Assembly: GCA_009668225.1 (NCBI GenBank)
Contig: WJYK01000021.1
Coordinates: forward strand, 1-64,000
Length of the DNA: 64,000 nt
DNA from: Enterobacteriaceae bacterium RIT693
GTDB lineage: Bacteria; Pseudomonadota; Gammaproteobacteria; Enterobacterales; Enterobacteriaceae
Direction: 5' to 3'
Within the stretch, counting starts at the first letter, position 1; each line of letters opens with the position of its first letter. The notes under the pieces are model-generated. The model did no database searches, was not told the DNA's origin, and saw only the letters and a list, made by a program, of their open reading frames with translations. Made by a program: the position numbers and the translations under genes. Below are positions 9,364 through 17,942 of the stretch, piece by piece.

Positions 9364-9383
9364 GGTTGCGAAAATTCGCAACC
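9364..9383. promoter_or_regulatory. 20-bp near-perfect palindrome between fimW and the EAL gene
   Basis: GGTTGCGAA, two bases, TTCGCAACC: 9-bp arms with no mismatch. It lies 155 bp before the EAL gene start and 79 bp after the fimW stop. There is no T run next to it, so an operator is as likely as a terminator. Confidence 0.4.
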
Positions 9384-9461
9384 CTGATGGTTGACGGGGC
9401 AATAATTATGATGATTAAGATTAATTCCCTGGCATAATAAGAAAAGACTTAATTGAATGAT

Positions 9462-10064
9462 TCAATCCAACAAAAAAGGCAAATTAAGTTTTATATAATT
9501 CAGAAGTTTAAATTGGTTCTTGATATTAAGTTTTTTCATAATCGACAGTCGTTTATCCCGTGCGGCATTTTCATCAATATGCATAATAAATGCGGCATCG
9601 ACCAGCGAGTAGCCGCAGGCCATTAGCTTCAATAACTCGCGTTCCTGCATGTTGAAATGCCGGGTGGTGCAATAGTGGCAAATCGATGCGGGAACCGGCA
9701 GGGCATTTTTTCTACGCCGCTCCGGGTCGACCCAAGGAGCCAGTTTGAGTCTGACATCTTCAACCTCATCTTCACGGTAAATTGACGGCAGCATATACAG
9801 GCAAGGGCGGAACATCAGGTTTTCCTGGTCCTGCCTGCGGCAGATGAGGATCACCCGCTGGTGGCGCGTTGTTTGCGGTATTTTGTAGCAGTTGGCGGCC
9901 GGCCAATTATCGTCGAGGGCGACAAAAACCAGGTCGGCAACATCCTGATGCGCCAAAGGTAAGAAATGATAAGTCTCGCTAAACTGATGGCAGAGCTGCT
10001 GAATAATAATTTTTATGCCATGGGCAAAATGGCTATTTCGTTCACAGATAGCAACGGTAAGCAT
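9462..10064 (-). CDS. fimW: Fimbrial repressor FimW
   Basis: LuxR-type regulator that represses fim expression in Salmonella, there reported to act against FimZ. The 200 residues have a receiver-like N-terminal half without a clear phospho-acceptor (VADLVFVALDDNW) and a C-terminal helix-turn-helix (FNMQERELLKLMACGYS, AARDKRLSIMKKLNI). A CHYC pair just before the helix-turn-helix is notable. GGAGGA sits 4 bp before the ATG, a strong ribosome-binding site. An inverted repeat (10085-10104) lies about 20 bp upstream of the start and may be its operator. Confidence 0.85.
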   Translation of the reverse strand: MLTVAICERNSHFAHGIKIIIQQLCHQFSETYHFLPLAHQDVADLVFVALDDNWPAANCYKIPQTTRHQRVILICRRQDQENLMFRPCLYMLPSIYREDEVEDVRLKLAPWVDPERRRKNALPVPASICHYCTTRHFNMQERELLKLMACGYSLVDAAFIMHIDENAARDKRLSIMKKLNIKNQFKLLNYIKLNLPFLLD

Positions 10065-10084
10065 GCTTTCCTCCGGGCTGATTG

Positions 10085-10104
10085 ACTATTAAAAAAATAA
10101 TAGT
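10085..10104 (-). promoter_or_regulatory. Inverted repeat before fimW
   Basis: ACTATTA (10085-10091), six A, TAATAGT (10098-10104): perfect 7-bp arms, 21-40 bp upstream of the fimW start codon. Candidate operator or promoter element of fimW. Confidence 0.3.
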
Positions 10105-10219
10105 GAAAAAAACTCGGGTTATGAATGTGTTACGACTTAACCCCGCAGTAGTGGAGGATGAATTATTGCCAGGCCATTTCCTGGGAGTAGCAGAAAAAGC
10201 GGCAAAAAAACGCTTTGGG

Positions 10220-10246
10220 TAAAGTTTTCTGCTGTTACGCCGATGA
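10220..10246 (+). promoter_or_regulatory. Sigma-28 (FliA) promoter of tsr
   Basis: TAAAGTTT (10220-10227), exactly 11 bases, then GCCGATGA (10239-10246). The enterobacterial flagellar class 3 consensus is TAAAGTTT-N11-GCCGATAA, so 15 of 16 consensus positions match. It lies 31 bp before the tsr start codon, the normal place for a chemoreceptor promoter. Confidence 0.9.
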
Positions 10247-10277
10247 TTAAGACGTGTCTTACAGGGAATGAGAAGCA

Positions 10278-11942
10278 ATGTTAAACCGTATCAAGATCGT
10301 TACAAGCTTACTGGTAGTCCTGGGGTTGTTTGGCATTTTGCAGATAGCTTCCGGCGGATTGTTCTTTAACGCGCTGAAGCAGGACAAAGAAAATTTCACC
10401 GTTTTACAAACCATTCGTCAGCAGCAGTCAACGCTGAACGGCAGCTGGGTTGCGCTGTTGCAGACCCGTAATACCCTGAACCGCGCGGGCATTCGCTATA
10501 TGATGGATGCCAACAAAATTGGCAGCGGCGCCACCGTTGAAGAGTTGATGGGAATTGCCAGCACGTCGCTGAAGCGGGCGGAAGTCGAATGGGCGGCATA
10601 TGAAGCCTTACCCCGCGATCCTCGCCAGAACGATGCCGCCGCTCAAGAAATCAAACGCAATTACGATATCTATCACGGCGCGCTGGCGGAGCTGATTCAA
10701 CTGCTCGGTGCGGGAAAAATTAATGAATTCTTCGACCAGCCGACCCAAGGGTATCAGGACGGTTTTGAGAAGCAATACGTTAACTACCTCCAGCAAAATG
10801 ACCACCTTTACCAGGAAGCCGTGGACAGCAGCAATAGCGCTTACAGTATGGCCATCTGGATCCTGATTGGCGTGCTTATCGTGGTATTGGCGGTAATTAT
10901 TGTTGTCTGGCAGGGGATCCGCACGACGCTTATTTCTCCGCTGAACCGACTGATTGAAAGTATTCGCCATATTGCCGGCGGTGACCTGGTACGCAAAATC
11001 GATGTTGAAGGCACCAACGAAATGGGGCAGCTGGCAGAAAACCTGCGCCATATGCAAAATGAGTTGGTTATTACCGTCGGTGAAGTGCGTAACGGCGCAA
11101 ACGCTATTTATAGCGGAGCCAGTGAGATTTCTATTGGTAATAACGATCTCTCTTCACGTACCGAGCAGCAGGCGGCCTCGCTTGAGGAAACTGCAGCCAG
11201 TATGGAGCAGCTAACCGCCACGGTTAAGCAGAATGCCGAAAATGCCCGTCAGGCAAGCCAGCTGGCGCTCAGCGCCTCTGAAACCGCACAGCGCGGTGGC
11301 AAAGTCGTGGATAACGTAGTGCATACCATGAGCGAAATTGCCGGCAGCTCGCAGAAAATTGCCGACATTATTAGCGTGATTGACGGTATCGCCTTCCAGA
11401 CCAATATCCTGGCGCTGAACGCCGCCGTTGAAGCCGCTCGTGCGGGGGAGCAGGGGCGTGGTTTTGCGGTTGTGGCCGGTGAGGTTCGCAACCTGGCACA
11501 GCGCAGTGCTCAGGCAGCAAAAGAGATTAAAACCCTGATTGAAGACTCGGTCAGCAAAGTGGATACCGGCTCGACGCTGGTTGAAAGCGCCGGGGAAACC
11601 ATGGGGGAAATCGTTAATGCGGTAACCCGTGTGACCGATATTATGGGCGAAATCGCTTCTGCCTCTGATGAACAAAGCCGGGGAATCGATCAGGTTGGTT
11701 TAGCTGTCGCCGAGATGGACCGCGTGACCCAGCAAAACGCCGCGCTGGTGGAAGAGTCCGCCGCCGCTGCCGCTGCGCTGGAAGAGCAGGCCAGCCGCCT
11801 TACGCAGTCTGTTTCCGTGTTCCGTATCGCTCAGGAGCGCCAGGCTAAAGCGCAGACCGCTGCGCCAAAGCTAAGTTCCACGGTTTCGGCTCCGCGTAAA
11901 GCCGTTGCCGCGGCTTCTGACGATAATTGGGAAACCTTCTAA
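10278..11942 (+). CDS. tsr: Methyl-accepting chemotaxis protein Tsr (serine receptor)
   Basis: Inner-membrane chemoreceptor. The 554 residues comprise TM1 (about 8-30), a periplasmic four-helix sensor domain, TM2 (about 191-213), HAMP, the kinase-control domain with the invariant hairpin tip around [20 protein letters not shown], and the C-terminal pentapeptide NWETF that tethers CheR and CheB. The serine-contact residues of E. coli Tsr are at the same positions (R64, N68, R69, R73, then FFDQPTQ near 151-157), so serine sensing is well supported. Expression from the sigma-28 promoter just upstream is expected. Its location next to the fim regulators differs from E. coli and Salmonella, where tsr lies elsewhere. 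A paralogue elsewhere in the genome cannot be excluded. Confidence 0.93.
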   Translation: MLNRIKIVTSLLVVLGLFGILQIASGGLFFNALKQDKENFTVLQTIRQQQSTLNGSWVALLQTRNTLNRAGIRYMMDANKIGSGATVEELMGIASTSLKRAEVEWAAYEALPRDPRQNDAAAQEIKRNYDIYHGALAELIQLLGAGKINEFFDQPTQGYQDGFEKQYVNYLQQNDHLYQEAVDSSNSAYSMAIWILIGVLIVVLAVIIVVWQGIRTTLISPLNRLIESIRHIAGGDLVRKIDVEGTNEMGQLAENLRHMQNELVITVGEVRNGANAIYSGASEISIGNNDLSSRTEQQAASLEETAASMEQLTATVKQNAENARQASQLALSASETAQRGGKVVDNVVHTMSEIAGSSQKIADIISVIDGIAFQTNILALNAAVEAARAGEQGRGFAVVAGEVRNLAQRSAQAAKEIKTLIEDSVSKVDTGSTLVESAGETMGEIVNAVTRVTDIMGEIASASDEQSRGIDQVGLAVAEMDRVTQQNAALVEESAAAAAALEEQASRLTQSVSVFRIAQERQAKAQTAAPKLSSTVSAPRKAVAAASDDNWETF

Positions 11943-11963
11943 TCCACCAGGCCTCCTGACAAT

Positions 11964-11995
11964 AAGGCGGATAGCTCAGGTTATCCGCCTTTTTT
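11964..11995 (+). terminator. Intrinsic terminator after tsr
   Basis: AAGGCGGATA (11964-11973) pairs with TATCCGCCTT (11982-11991) across an 8-nt loop, followed by a T run to 11995. The LysR stop codon on the other strand lies in the T run. Confidence 0.9.
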
Positions 11996-12929
11996 ACGCC
12001 CTCGCCACCATCTCCAGCGCGTCGCTATCTTGTAGCCAGTCGCGTGAATTGATCCTCAGCATTTCCATAAATGTATTACCCGCGGTGGAAAGCCGGCCAA
12101 TACTGGGGCAAACGATGCTCACGCTGGTGGCTGGCAATACCTCTTTTAGGGTTAGCGGGCGCAGGTTTTTTTCATAACCCGGGAAGCGCAGTCGCACTGA
12201 TGTCCACATGCTAACAATCGGCGCTTGCTCCATCATGCGTGCCATAATCCACGGCGAGGAGCAGTGAACAATGGTCGGCGGCAGCGGCAGATTATAGCGG
12301 CGGAAAACCTGGCCCAGAATGGAGTGTTCTCCCGGCTCGTCCCAGTCAAGCCAGGGAAATTGCATCAGACTTTTCAGGGTAGTGGTGTGGGTAACAGGAT
12401 GGTGCTCCCCGGCAATAATGGTGTTACTCAGGGCGTAGAGCGTTTCGTGATACAGCGTGCCGATGGGGGTACCGCTGGCGCTGGTCATTACCGCCATATC
12501 AAGCCGCTGGTTAGCCAGCGCATCCAGAATCTGGTGCGGCCTGCCTTCCATCGCGGTTAACTTCACGCCGGGGTAGCGGTTCTGGTACTGGCTCATTGTG
12601 GTACTGAAGGGGCCGTAAGAGGCGGCGGAGGTAAAACCGATACGCAGCTGGCGCATCGCTTTACCGAGCAGATTGTCTATTTCATCCCGCGCCTGATGCA
12701 GCGATCGGTCGATATCTCTGGCATGGCGCAGCAGCACCTGGCCGTACTCGTTTAAGGTCACACCCCGTGATGAGCGTTGCAAAATTGGCATGCCAATTTC
12801 GGTTTCCATTTCCTGAATGGTTTTGGAAATTGCCGGTTGGGTAAGGTGTAGCGCCCTGGCGGCCTTGCCAATGCTACCTTGTGCGGCAACTTCCAGTAAT
12901 ACATCTAACTGATTTAGCTTGATTTTCAT
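11994..12929 (-). CDS. LysR-family transcriptional regulator
   Basis: LysR-type regulator of 311 residues: N-terminal winged helix-turn-helix (LDVLLEVAAQGSIGKAARAL, LTQPAISKTIQEMETEIGMPIL) and a C-terminal substrate-binding domain. GAGG precedes the ATG. It is divergent from an MHS transporter and an M20 amidohydrolase, and a LysR-type site lies in the shared upstream region, so it most likely controls those genes in response to their substrate (inference). The substrate and the orthologue are not recognised. Confidence 0.88.
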   Translation of the reverse strand: MKIKLNQLDVLLEVAAQGSIGKAARALHLTQPAISKTIQEMETEIGMPILQRSSRGVTLNEYGQVLLRHARDIDRSLHQARDEIDNLLGKAMRQLRIGFTSAASYGPFSTTMSQYQNRYPGVKLTAMEGRPHQILDALANQRLDMAVMTSASGTPIGTLYHETLYALSNTIIAGEHHPVTHTTTLKSLMQFPWLDWDEPGEHSILGQVFRRYNLPLPPTIVHCSSPWIMARMMEQAPIVSMWTSVRLRFPGYEKNLRPLTLKEVLPATSVSIVCPSIGRLSTAGNTFMEMLRINSRDWLQDSDALEMVARA

Positions 12930-13002
12930 CTCTTACCTCGCCGTCACGTGCCTCTGCAGTGCAAAAAACGCTCACTCAGGATACAAAGAATATAACTAAA
13001 GG

Positions 13003-13019
13003 CATAACCAATTTTTATG
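13003..13019 (+). promoter_or_regulatory. LysR-type operator
   Basis: CATAA (13003-13007), 7 bases, TTATG (13015-13019). It fits the T-N11-A rule of LysR-type sites with perfect dyad symmetry and sits between the divergent LysR gene and the transporter. Confidence 0.5.
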
Positions 13020-13107
13020 TTTGCGATGTTCTTTTTTTATGCAGATAGTCGAATCACTCCCTGGAGTAACAACACGACATGCAAAATATAATTAGAAGGA
13101 AGTGAGC

Positions 13108-14442
13108 ATGAAATCATCTGCCAGTCCTGCCTCAGCGGTGAGCGGGTTGATAGCCCCGTTGCAGCCTGAAACTCGCCCGGTTGAAGAGCGGGCCAGCGTT
13201 AAATCGCTGGTGGCCGTAACGCTGGGAAACGGGTTAGAAATCTATGATTTTGCAGTTTATAGCTTCTTTTCGGTCATTATTGGTCATCTGTTTTTCCCCT
13301 CCAGTAATGACTATATTTCGCTACTGCTGGCGGTCGCGACATTTGGGGTCGGCTTCGTGATGCGCCCGCTGGGTAGCCTGGTACTTGGCAACTATGCGGA
13401 CAAACACGGCCGCCGCGCGGGTATGACGCTGATCCTCGGTTTGATGGCTCTTGGCGTGATGCTGGTGGCGTTTGCGCCGACATACGTGCAGGCTGGGATC
13501 TTCGGTCCGCTGGTGCTGATTGCCGGTCGGCTGCTACAGGGATTTTCCGCCGGAGGGGAAGTCGGCGCAGCAACCAGCTGGCTGATGGAAGCCGGGGATA
13601 AGTCCCGGCGCGGGCAGCGCGTGAGTTGGCAGATGACCAGCCAGGGCGGTGCGGCGCTGTTTGGCGCGGCAATGGGCGCAGGACTGAGCCACTATCTTAG
13701 CGAAGAAGCGCTGTACGATTGGGGCTGGCGCGTACCCTTTATTCTTGGCCTGGCGGTCATGCCCATTGGCATGTATATCCGTCGTCATCTCCCGGAAACC
13801 CATCACACCGCAGCGGCTCCCCAGGGGGAAAATTCGGCAAAAACGCTCTGGCGCGAACATCGCCGCGCGCTGTTACTCGGTATTTTGCTGATCATGAAAG
13901 GCACGACGACCTTCTACATCATCATTTACTACATGCCTGCGTATATGGTGAACACGCTGCACATGCCGGCGGCAACCTCCTACTGGATAAGCCTGACGGC
14001 GGCGCTGTTGACGCTTGTGGTCCCTTTTTTTGCCGGAAAGCTTGCGGACCGCCTGCCGCGACGCAAGCCGATCATGACAGCCTGTTTTGTCGGGTCGTTA
14101 TTGCTGATCTGGCCGATCTTTGCGTCGATCCTCAACGGTCTGCCGTTGGCGATCGCGATTGCGTTAATTGCTGTTGATCAGGTACTCGCGAATATTTGCA
14201 CGGTGGCGCTGTTTTTGCTGCTGCTCGAGGCATTTCCGAAAACGGTACGCGCCTCGGGCATTAGCATGGTGTATGCCATTGGCGTGACGCTGTTTGGTGG
14301 TTTTGCGCAATTTAACGTTACCTGGCTACTGAAAGCGACCGGCCAGCCGATGACCCCGGCCTGGTATTTGATTTTCTGCTCTTTCGTTTCCCTGGCGGCA
14401 CTGCTTGCCTGGCGGGAACGGAAAACGCTACCTGACGCCTAA
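13108..14442 (+). CDS. MFS transporter, metabolite:H+ symporter (MHS) family
   Basis: Twelve-helix major facilitator protein of 444 residues, of the group that contains KgtP, ProP, ShiA and CitA. Seen: the N-terminal GNGLEIYDFAVYSFF motif of MHS proteins (helix 1), the loop 2-3 signature GNYADKHGRRAG, and RLLQGFSAGGEVGAA in helix 4. The start at 13108 follows AAGGAAGTGAG; an in-frame GTG lies six bases earlier. The amidohydrolase gene begins 15 bp downstream, so the two are one operon. The cargo is probably an N-acylated or amide-linked compound that the amidohydrolase splits (inference). Confidence 0.88.
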   Translation: MKSSASPASAVSGLIAPLQPETRPVEERASVKSLVAVTLGNGLEIYDFAVYSFFSVIIGHLFFPSSNDYISLLLAVATFGVGFVMRPLGSLVLGNYADKHGRRAGMTLILGLMALGVMLVAFAPTYVQAGIFGPLVLIAGRLLQGFSAGGEVGAATSWLMEAGDKSRRGQRVSWQMTSQGGAALFGAAMGAGLSHYLSEEALYDWGWRVPFILGLAVMPIGMYIRRHLPETHHTAAAPQGENSAKTLWREHRRALLLGILLIMKGTTTFYIIIYYMPAYMVNTLHMPAATSYWISLTAALLTLVVPFFAGKLADRLPRRKPIMTACFVGSLLLIWPIFASILNGLPLAIAIALIAVDQVLANICTVALFLLLLEAFPKTVRASGISMVYAIGVTLFGGFAQFNVTWLLKATGQPMTPAWYLIFCSFVSLAALLAWRERKTLPDA

Positions 14443-14457
14443 TACAAGGAGCTATCT

Positions 14458-15624
14458 ATGTTGATTAAAGAGATCCTGGATCGTGAAGAAGAGATGATCG
14501 CCATTCGACGCGATTTCCACCAACACCCGGAGCTGGGTTTTGAAGAGTTCCGCACCAGCGACCGCATTGCCGAGCTGCTGACCGGATGGGGTTATGACGT
14601 GCATCGCGGATTGGGCGGCACCGGGGTAGTTGGCACGCTAAAAGTAGGCAACGGCGGGAAAAAATTGGGCATCCGTGCCGATATGGATGCGCTACCGATG
14701 CAGGAGCAAACGGGGCTACCGTGGGCAAGCCAGGTGGAAGGCAAGATGCACGCCTGTGGGCATGATGGGCACTGTGCCATTCTGCTCTCTGCGGCGCGCT
14801 ATCTGGCAGAGAAAAAGCCGTTTAACGGGACGCTGCATCTGATCTTTCAACCGTCGGAAGAGAAGATCGGCGGGGCTAAACGTATGATTGACGATGGTTT
14901 GTTCAGACTCTTCCCGTGTGATGCGGTATTCGGTTTGCATAATTTCCCGCTGATCCCCGCCGGGCAGTTCGTCACTAAGCCGGGGGCGCTGATGGCTTCT
15001 TCGGACAGCATGACGATCACGCTGGAAGGCAAGGGTGGGCATGGATCGATGCCGGAACATTGCATCGATCCCACCATCGCCGGGGCATCTATTGTAATGG
15101 CGTTACAAACAATCGTCTCCCGGAATGTCGATCCGCAGGATGCGGCGGTGGTCACCGTAGGCAGCCTGCAGAGCGGCACAACGCACAACATTATCCCTCA
15201 TAGCGCCGTGCTGAAGCTGAACATGCGGGCTTTTAAAAAGGAGGTTCGTGAGGCGCTCAAACAGCGGGTTGAGACCCTGGTGCACGCACAGGCGGAAAGT
15301 TTTGGCGTGAAGGCCAGCATCGAGGTGGATTTTGGCTACCCGGTGACGGTGAACAACGAAGCGCAAACCGCATTCGCGCTCCAGGTGGCTCGCGACACGT
15401 TCGGCGCGGATAACGTAGAGGATCCGCAGCAGGTCAAGAGCATGATGGGCAGCGAGGATTTCTCTTTTATGCTGGAAGACGTGCCCGGCTGTTATATCTG
15501 GCTGGGAACGGCGACGGGTAAGGACGACTACTCGGTGCATCATCCGCTGTATCAGTTTAACGACGCCTGTATTTCGGTAGGGGCAACCTACTGGGTGCGG
15601 CTGAGCGAGGCATTTTTGCGCTGA
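14458..15624 (+). CDS. M20-family metallopeptidase / amidohydrolase (HipO-like)
   Basis: Cytoplasmic M20D-type amidohydrolase of 388 residues, the family of hippurate hydrolases, N-acyl-amino-acid hydrolases and IAA-amino-acid hydrolases. Seen: RRDFHQHPELGFEE at the N-terminus, the metal-binding HACGHDGH near residue 100, FQPSEE with the catalytic glutamate, the dimerisation-domain KGGHGSMPE and the C-terminal MGSEDFSFM. It hydrolyses an amide bond of an N-acylated substrate; which one cannot be told. It is translated from an operon with the MHS transporter, presumably under the divergent LysR regulator. Confidence 0.88.
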   Translation: MLIKEILDREEEMIAIRRDFHQHPELGFEEFRTSDRIAELLTGWGYDVHRGLGGTGVVGTLKVGNGGKKLGIRADMDALPMQEQTGLPWASQVEGKMHACGHDGHCAILLSAARYLAEKKPFNGTLHLIFQPSEEKIGGAKRMIDDGLFRLFPCDAVFGLHNFPLIPAGQFVTKPGALMASSDSMTITLEGKGGHGSMPEHCIDPTIAGASIVMALQTIVSRNVDPQDAAVVTVGSLQSGTTHNIIPHSAVLKLNMRAFKKEVREALKQRVETLVHAQAESFGVKASIEVDFGYPVTVNNEAQTAFALQVARDTFGADNVEDPQQVKSMMGSEDFSFMLEDVPGCYIWLGTATGKDDYSVHHPLYQFNDACISVGATYWVRLSEAFLR

Positions 15625-15631
15625 GGATGTT

Positions 15632-15665
15632 CCCCTAACGCTTTCCTTTACGGGAGCGTTAGGGG
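15632..15665. terminator. Hairpin between convergent amidohydrolase and ubiK genes
   Basis: CCCCTAACGCT (15632-15642) pairs perfectly with AGCGTTAGGGG (15655-15665) across a 12-nt loop. No T run follows on either strand, so it may stop transcription weakly or protect 3' ends. Confidence 0.5.
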
Positions 15666-15677
15666 GAAGGTTATCCA

Positions 15678-15938
15678 TTACTCTGCGGTTTTTGGTGCTT
15701 CGCGGTTTTCCAGCTCGGTGAGGCGCTGTTCCAGCAGAGCCAGCTTCTCACGGGTGCGCAGCAGCACCTGAGTCTGCACGTCAAACTCCTCCCGGCTCAC
15801 CAGGTCGAGGCGGGTCAGCTGGGACTGCAGTACCTGACGTACTTTTTTCTCCACATCATCCCCGAACTCACGAATCCCTTTCGGCATTGACTCATGGACC
15901 TGGCGGGCGATTTGTTCAATTTTTTTCGGGTCAATCAT
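15678..15938 (-). CDS. ubiK: Ubiquinone biosynthesis accessory factor UbiK
   Basis: Small coiled-coil protein (formerly YqiC) that helps the UbiJ-containing ubiquinone-synthesis complex under aerobic conditions. The 86 residues begin [21 protein letters not shown], as in E. coli UbiK, and end with a coiled coil ([20 protein letters not shown]). It is about ten residues shorter at the C-terminus than the E. coli protein. The start at 15938 is chosen by homology and a GGAAG upstream; an in-frame ATG four codons earlier is possible. Divergent from ribB, the arrangement seen in E. coli. Confidence 0.9.
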   Translation of the reverse strand: MIDPKKIEQIARQVHESMPKGIREFGDDVEKKVRQVLQSQLTRLDLVSREEFDVQTQVLLRTREKLALLEQRLTELENREAPKTAE

Positions 15939-16025
15939 AGCGGCTTCCATTATCTGGCGGGTGATTAGGCTAATTGTAATGCCTGATTGAAAGGGGATAA
16001 ACCCGAAATGTTACCTGCTTAATCG

Positions 16026-16054
16026 TTGCCCACGAAAATGATTAGCGCTATAGT
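16026..16054 (+). promoter_or_regulatory. Sigma-70 promoter of ribB
   Basis: TTGCCC (16026-16031), 17-bp spacer, TATAGT (16049-16054). RNA would start near 16061, immediately before the riboswitch. Confidence 0.75.
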
Positions 16055-16063
16055 GAACCTGCT

Positions 16064-16210
16064 TATTCTCAGGGCGGGGTGAAACTCCCCACCGGCGGTA
16101 AATCAGCGTACGCTGAAAGCCCGCGAGCGCTTCAGGCTTTGTCTGGAGGTCAGCAGATCCGGTGTAATTCCGGGGCCGACGGTTAAAGTCCGGATGGGAG
16201 AGAGTAACGA
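16064..16210 (+). ncRNA. FMN riboswitch (RFN element)
   Basis: The conserved RFN core is plain: AGGGCGGGGTGAAACTCCCC from 16071, ACCGGCGGTAAATC, the AGCCCGCGAGCGC arm, GTCAGCAGATCCGGTG, TTCCGGGGCCGACGG and the closing GGATGGGAGAGAGTAACG. It binds flavin mononucleotide and lowers expression of ribB downstream. A short hairpin CAGGC/GCCTG (16217-16230) followed by a T run (16239-16246) lies after the aptamer and may be part of the expression platform. Confidence 0.96.
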
Positions 16211-16302
16211 TCATGTCAGGCTCCGGCCTGCTCACGTTATTTTTTTAGCTCCTAAGACTGCCCTGATTCTGGTAACCATAATTTTAATGAGGTTTTTTTA
16301 CC

Positions 16303-16956
16303 ATGAATCAGACGCTACTTTCTGCATTTGGCACCCCGACTGAGCGCGTAGAGCGTGCTCTTGACGCACTTCGTGAAGGCCGCGGCGCTATGGTTCTCGA
16401 CGACGAAAATCGTGAGAACGAAGGCGATATGATCTTCCCTGCCGAAACCATGACCGTTGAGCAAATGGCGCTGACCATTCGCCACGGCAGCGGTATTGTC
16501 TGCCTGTGCCTGACCGACGAACGCCGTAAACAGCTCGATCTGCCGATGATGGTCGAAAACAACACCAGTGCTTTTGGCACCGGGTTTACCGTGACCATTG
16601 AAGCCGCTCATGGCGTGACGACCGGTGTTTCTGCTGCCGACCGTCTGACCACGGTACGTGCGGCAATTGCCGACGGCGCGAAGCCGAGCGACCTGCATCG
16701 CCCAGGCCACGTATTCCCGCTGCGCGCGCAGCCGGGCGGCGTGTTAACCCGCGGCGGCCACACCGAAGCGACTATCGACCTGGTTTCTCTGGCCGGTTTC
16801 AAACCCGCTGGCGTCCTGTGTGAGCTGACCAATGACGACGGCACCATGGCGCGTGCGCCGGAGTGCATCGAGTTCGCCCGCAAACACAATATGGCCGTTG
16901 TGACCATCGAAGATCTGGTGGAGTATCGCCAGGCGCAAGCGCGCAAAGCCAGCTAA
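16303..16956 (+). CDS. ribB: 3,4-dihydroxy-2-butanone 4-phosphate synthase RibB
   Basis: Converts ribulose 5-phosphate to 3,4-dihydroxy-2-butanone 4-phosphate and formate in riboflavin synthesis. The 217-residue single-domain protein carries the family motifs [10 protein letters not shown] (Mg2+ and substrate binding), [19 protein letters not shown] and GHTEATIDL. The length equals that of E. coli RibB, with no RibA fusion. GAGG lies upstream of the ATG. It is controlled by the FMN riboswitch in its leader. Confidence 0.97.
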   Translation: MNQTLLSAFGTPTERVERALDALREGRGAMVLDDENRENEGDMIFPAETMTVEQMALTIRHGSGIVCLCLTDERRKQLDLPMMVENNTSAFGTGFTVTIEAAHGVTTGVSAADRLTTVRAAIADGAKPSDLHRPGHVFPLRAQPGGVLTRGGHTEATIDLVSLAGFKPAGVLCELTNDDGTMARAPECIEFARKHNMAVVTIEDLVEYRQAQARKAS

Positions 16957-16962
16957 AAAAAT

Positions 16963-16995
16963 AAAGCCCGGTCGCACGATCGGGCTTTCGCTTTT
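16963..16995 (+). terminator. Intrinsic terminator after ribB
   Basis: AAAGCCCG (16963-16970) pairs with CGGGCTTT (16981-16988), with further G-T and Watson-Crick pairs inside. It lies seven bases after the stop codon. The 3' tract is T-rich (ctttcgctttt). Confidence 0.75.
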
Positions 16996-17123
16996 CATCC
17001 CTTCCGACGTTTTTTCGCCTGTTCAAAATTTCTGATGATGATCATCACGCTTATCTGAGTTCTTCCCGTAAAAATTGGGCGTAATCTGTGTTCATTAAAG
17101 CTTAGCCATTTAAGGACACCATC

Positions 17124-17912
17124 ATGACAACCCAACGTATGCCCGCGCTGTTCCTTGGTCACGGTAGCCCGATGAACGTGCTGGAAGATAACCGCTATAC
17201 CCGTGCCTGGGCTCAGCTTGGTGAAACGCTGCCGCGGCCAAAAGCGATTGTGGTGGTGTCGGCCCACTGGTTCACCCGGGGGACAGGCGTCACGGCGATG
17301 GAAGCCCCGAAAACGATCCATGATTTTGGCGGATTTCCGCAGGCGCTGTATGACACGCATTACCCGGCTCCCGGCTCGCCTGAACTGGCGCAGCAGCTGG
17401 TCGATCTCCTTGCCCCGGTACCGGTCGCGTTGGATAAAGAGGCCTGGGGTTTTGACCACGGCTCATGGGGCGTACTGATCAAGATGTACCCGAATGCGGA
17501 TATTCCGATGGTGCAGCTGAGTATCGACAGCACTAAGCCCGCGGCGTGGCACCTTGAGATTGGCCGCAGGCTGGCAACGCTGCGTGACCAGGGCATTATG
17601 CTGGTGGCGAGCGGTAACGTTGTGCATAATCTGCGCACCGCACGCTGGCACGGTGAAAATACGCCGTACCCCTGGGCTGAGTCGTTTAATGAGTATGTGA
17701 AAGCTAACCTGACCTGGCAGGGGTCTGCTGAGCAGCATCCGCTGGTGAATTATCTTGACCACGAAGGTGGCTCACTGTCGAATCCGACGGCGGAACATTT
17801 CCTGCCGCTGCTCTATATTCTGGGCGCGTGGGACGGCAAAGAGCCGGTGGCGGTTCCGATAGACGGAATCGAAATGGGGTCGCTGAGTATGCTGTCGGTC
17901 GTGGTTGGATAA
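17124..17912 (+). CDS. ygiD: Extradiol ring-cleavage dioxygenase YgiD (4,5-DOPA dioxygenase)
   Basis: Member of the class III extradiol dioxygenase family (LigB type). E. coli YgiD opens the ring of L-DOPA; the physiological role is unknown. The 262 residues show the metal-site segments FLGHGSPMN, VVSAHWFTRG, FDHGSWG and GNVVHNLR. It lies between ribB and ygiC, convergent with ygiC, as in E. coli, except that the zinc transporter gene zupT normally found between ribB and ygiD is missing. Confidence 0.9.
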   Translation: MTTQRMPALFLGHGSPMNVLEDNRYTRAWAQLGETLPRPKAIVVVSAHWFTRGTGVTAMEAPKTIHDFGGFPQALYDTHYPAPGSPELAQQLVDLLAPVPVALDKEAWGFDHGSWGVLIKMYPNADIPMVQLSIDSTKPAAWHLEIGRRLATLRDQGIMLVASGNVVHNLRTARWHGENTPYPWAESFNEYVKANLTWQGSAEQHPLVNYLDHEGGSLSNPTAEHFLPLLYILGAWDGKEPVAVPIDGIEMGSLSMLSVVVG

Positions 17913-17915
17913 ACG

Positions 17916-17940
17916 AAAAAGCGCCCGCTGGGCGCTTTTT
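17916..17940. terminator. Strong intrinsic terminator after ygiD
   Basis: AAAAAGCGCCC (17916-17926), 3-nt loop, GGGCGCTTTTT (17930-17940). Symmetric A and T runs make it usable from both strands. Confidence 0.92.
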
Positions 17941-17942
17941 AG

